Origin: Harmothoe impar
Taxonomy: Eukaryota; Annelida; Polychaeta; Phyllodocida; Polynoidae
Assembly (NCBI GenBank): GCA_947462335.1
Contig: OX381713.1
Span: 22,808,381-22,872,380 of the forward strand
DNA length: 64,000 bases
Reading direction: 5' to 3'
How positions within the stretch are numbered: the first letter of the stretch is position 1; every line of letters begins with the position of its first letter. Shown here piece after piece: positions 61,446-64,000 of the stretch. Under the pieces are notes generated by a model. The model was not told where the DNA came from, made no database searches, and saw nothing but the letters and a program-made list of their open reading frames with translations. Both the position numbers and the translations under genes were made by a program.

Positions 61446-61827
61446 TCCCCCCACCAAATAATACCGTGTTGTTGACAGGGGGTGGGGTTGGTGAAAAACT
61501 TTTGGTATTATGTTATGAGCCACGAATGTACATGAATTGTGGTGAAAGTAATCGATTTTTAGTAATGTATAATTATACCTTTAACCCTTGCCATCCACAA
61601 CCACCACGTTCCGAACACATTAATGGATCAATGTACAGCATCTCTTTAGTTTTTTGCGTTTTACTTTTTTTTTTTTACAATAACCATTAGAGTATACTGA
61701 ATCTAAGTGGACCGTGACCATGGGGCCATTCAGCGTGTGTCACACGGCGCTGTGGATACCCGACATGGCCTACTGCCTTTTTATACCTGTCTCCATCAAA
61801 TAGAACTACTGTATATCCATTTGTTAA

Positions 61828-62099
61828 CCCTTTAAGGGCCGCATCGTGCTTTAGAGCGGCATAATCACCAAGCGTGTCCCAATCACATGTCTAGTACTGT
61901 TCTAGTCTAGTATATAATATAATAAAGTTGTGAAGCGTTTGTGGTGAGATTTTTCAGTTAATGTTTTATGCCCTTTGTCGCCATGACCAATGCTTGAATG
62001 CAGCACTTGCAAGTTACTCGCCAGGGCTGCATTCATGCACGTGGGCGACCAGGGGTACTTTTGCATTAATGTACCATGCAGCCCTTAAGGCTTAAAGGG
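61828..62099. repeat. piggyBac-like MITE, copy F
   Basis: TTAA (61824-61827) then CCCTTTAAGGGCCGCATCG; right end CTTAAAGGG with the outer TTAA mutated to CTGA. Shares TTACTCGCCAGGGCTGCATT with copy B. Confidence 0.7.
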
Positions 62100-62461
62100 C
62101 TGATGTATACATCTTTTTGTAACTGTCACAGTGTGTATAGCCCCTGACTCAGCGTGGGATGGTACATAGCCCTCACGACACCGGTTTTCTCAACTGTGAG
62201 CACCACTATTTGTCCCTCACCAGGCCCTTCCCCGTGTCCCCTATCACGATCTGGGGGAATGTATCATCGGTTATTGATAATTGGTGGTTGCTGCATCTTT
62301 TTCCTAAATTTATAAATGTGTATGTCTGAACCTAAATCAAAAGGTGTGATGTACTGTAAGTTTTCCTGCTTCGTGTGGAAATGTACCATACATGTATGTC
62401 CTTACAGCAATATGTATACCGATTAGTATTACATAAATTAAGGTGGCACCCATCTAACAAA

Positions 62462-62600
62462 AAAAAAACACAGTTATTTTACGTCAAAATAACGTTTTAA
62501 AACTTTATATAACGTTATGCCATAGTAAGGAGCCTTAGAGAAACGTTATATAAAGTTATATAACGTTATAAAATGTTGCATAACGGGTTCTTTTGTTTGC
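62462..62600. repeat. AACGTTAT-rich MITE family, copy 3
   Basis: GTTATTTTACGTCAAAATAA, then CGTTTTAAAACTTTATATAA and CGTTATGCCATA; nearly the same as the block at 46630-46740, including the adjoining TTTGTTTGCTGGG. Confidence 0.7.
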
Positions 62601-63187
62601 TGGGCATGCTGCTTTACGTCCGTTTTCCGACAGTTTGCTAGCCAACGCGCCCGATTTGCTGATTCAGTTTTGTCAGTTTGTGGATTCAATTCCGACGCCA
62701 TGATGCTAAGAGATCAAAAATGCTTTCGATAGTGGATTAAATGCCGTTAACCCCTCTTGAGACGATGTACAACTAGCCTATATATTTATAGTGAATAAGA
62801 CAATGAGTTTTCTTTTGTCAAAACAATAAAGGATGCATGGCCTTGGACACATGTGTCGACTATGTGCATGGGTAACGCAGTATTATAGATTATGCGGCAG
62901 TTTGCATGTAGGGCTACATCTAATACTAATATCATAGAGCAATTCCGGAGCAAAATTTAGCATCAATATTTCATTAATTTGGGCATATCATTTATTGCAT
63001 GACAACATTATATTCTGTGTTGAATACAGTTTGAGTTGGCATACAATATGTTGTATCATTTTAACTCAATGGCAAGGGTCAGTACTGTATTTATAGTACG
63101 CCATTTAACATAATTATTGTTGCAATCGTCAAAACGTTGTTTTGCCATTGTGAGATAGGACAGAGTCTACCTTCCAATGCAGCATTG
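62601..63187. other. Intergenic, nothing recognised
   Basis: AT-rich, no exon, ORF or repeat supported. Confidence 0.4.
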
Positions 63188-63333
63188 AACTGCGGCGGAT
63201 CCAGGAATTTTGGGAAAGGGGTGGGGCGCTGTAATGCCTACAGCATTGGGGGTGTTGGACCATCTAAATTAAAATGTACAGAAAAATAGGGGGCGCGCCC
63301 CTTGCGCCCCCCCCCCCTGGATCCGCCCCTGAT
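63188..63333. repeat. MITE with GGCGGATCCAGG ends
   Basis: Left GCGGATCCAGGAATTTTGGG and right CCCCCTGGATCCGCC are inverted; G-rich left and C-rich right arms fold back. About 146 bp. Confidence 0.65.
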
Positions 63334-64000
63334 TGCTCAGGGGTTATTTATTGTCTAAATGGACCCTTGTGGCCTATTTGTACTATATGGACCGTGCGGA
63401 AGTTAAGGTAACCATCATGATAATATTTATTACTGGACATCGATTCTCTGTCTCTTTGTAGCTCTATAGTGATCGATGCCCAGTTTTATACTTCAGACCA
63501 GTGGCTCATTTTGGCTGTTTTTCGCCTCACAGATTGCTCCTAGCGCAAAATCCTGACTAGGTGTCAATATATTCTCTATGCCAATGTGTAATATGAGGGT
63601 AGAAAACAGTGGAACCTCAGTTAGAAAAAATCCTACTGAACAGTTTTTGAGAAAATTAGGGTTTTGTTGCCCTTTTTTGCTGTTTTTAGTACATTTCCTA
63701 CATAACCCGTGAACGCCAGCATTTCTCAATTTTCAGGTATTTAGAATTAGAATTTGACATTTTTTTATTCGCAGTAGGATTCCTGAATACCGAGCCATTC
63801 TAGAAAAGCTATTCTTTGGAAAAAATACTTAGTATTTCTTGATGATTTTCGTTGCACAAATTTAGGTTGTAATATAAAAACTGCATTGTCATCCAATCAA
63901 AGTGTTTATGCACTGTTGAGGGTCACCCCCTCCCACCCTCTTCACTGTGCATTGAAGGAGAACAGGCAGGGGAGGTACACGTGTCTGTATATAGCTGTTG
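63334..64000. other. Right end of the window, no gene recognised
   Basis: A 78-codon minus-strand frame (63493-63729) has no recognisable domain and I do not call it a gene. Confidence 0.4.

Noticed and set aside
63493..63729. 78-codon minus-strand frame
   Set aside because: No recognisable domain and no splice or promoter context.

Overview
The window looks like genomic DNA of a marine invertebrate deuterostome, most plausibly an amphioxus (Branchiostoma-like). Genes are split into many small exons with GT-AG introns, the introns are full of short inverted-repeat elements, and several minisatellites run across exon-intron junctions, which I recall being reported in amphioxus introns. The species cannot be fixed from the sequence alone. 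There are no bacterial or organellar features. Most real exons are too short to appear as long open frames; I built the gene models by reading splice sites, phases and repeat or domain periodicity.

Layout. (1) 1-870, minus: endonuclease part of a LINE-type retrotransposon running off the left edge. (2) 1066-6220, minus: pieces of a secreted immunoglobulin-domain gene, apparently damaged by a foldback element. (3) 7190-12240, plus: a compact nine-exon gene for a secreted protein made almost only of 27-28-residue leucine-rich repeats, one repeat per exon. (4) 12240-13115: a pogo/Tigger-like non-autonomous transposon. (5) 15391-41.9 kb, plus: a 28-exon gene for a secreted protein of about 1086 residues with 13 PAN/Apple-like cysteine-rich modules; nearly all its introns are phase 1, and module exons alternate with tiny linker exons. 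(6) 23302-28281, minus: a structurally complete Ngaro/DIRS-type tyrosine-recombinase retrotransposon (gag, RT-RNase H, YR, identical split repeats) inside intron 4 of the PAN gene. (7) 42.2-59.6 kb, minus: a 16-coding-exon gene for a secreted serine protease (signal peptide, four CUB domains, trypsin domain with complete triad, 839 residues), with a non-coding first exon, TATA box and CRE-like site near 59.6 kb. The PAN and protease genes converge tail to tail, their poly(A) signals about 270 bp apart. (8) 59.7-64 kb: no gene recognised, only dispersed repeats.

The Ig, LRR, PAN and CUB-protease proteins are all predicted to be secreted, as expected of extracellular recognition or proteolysis, but nothing in the sequence shows that they act together. 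The most unusual signal is the set of tandem arrays grown out of exon-intron junctions of two unrelated genes: exon-8 acceptor, exon-10 acceptor, exon-20 acceptor and exon-22 donor of the PAN gene, and the CUB1 donor of the protease gene. Each array carries copies of the exon end plus the splice site. The repeat landscape also includes a TTAA-flanked piggyBac-like MITE family (at least six copies), a Mutator-like MITE with a perfect 10-bp target duplication, and several other families present twice or more.
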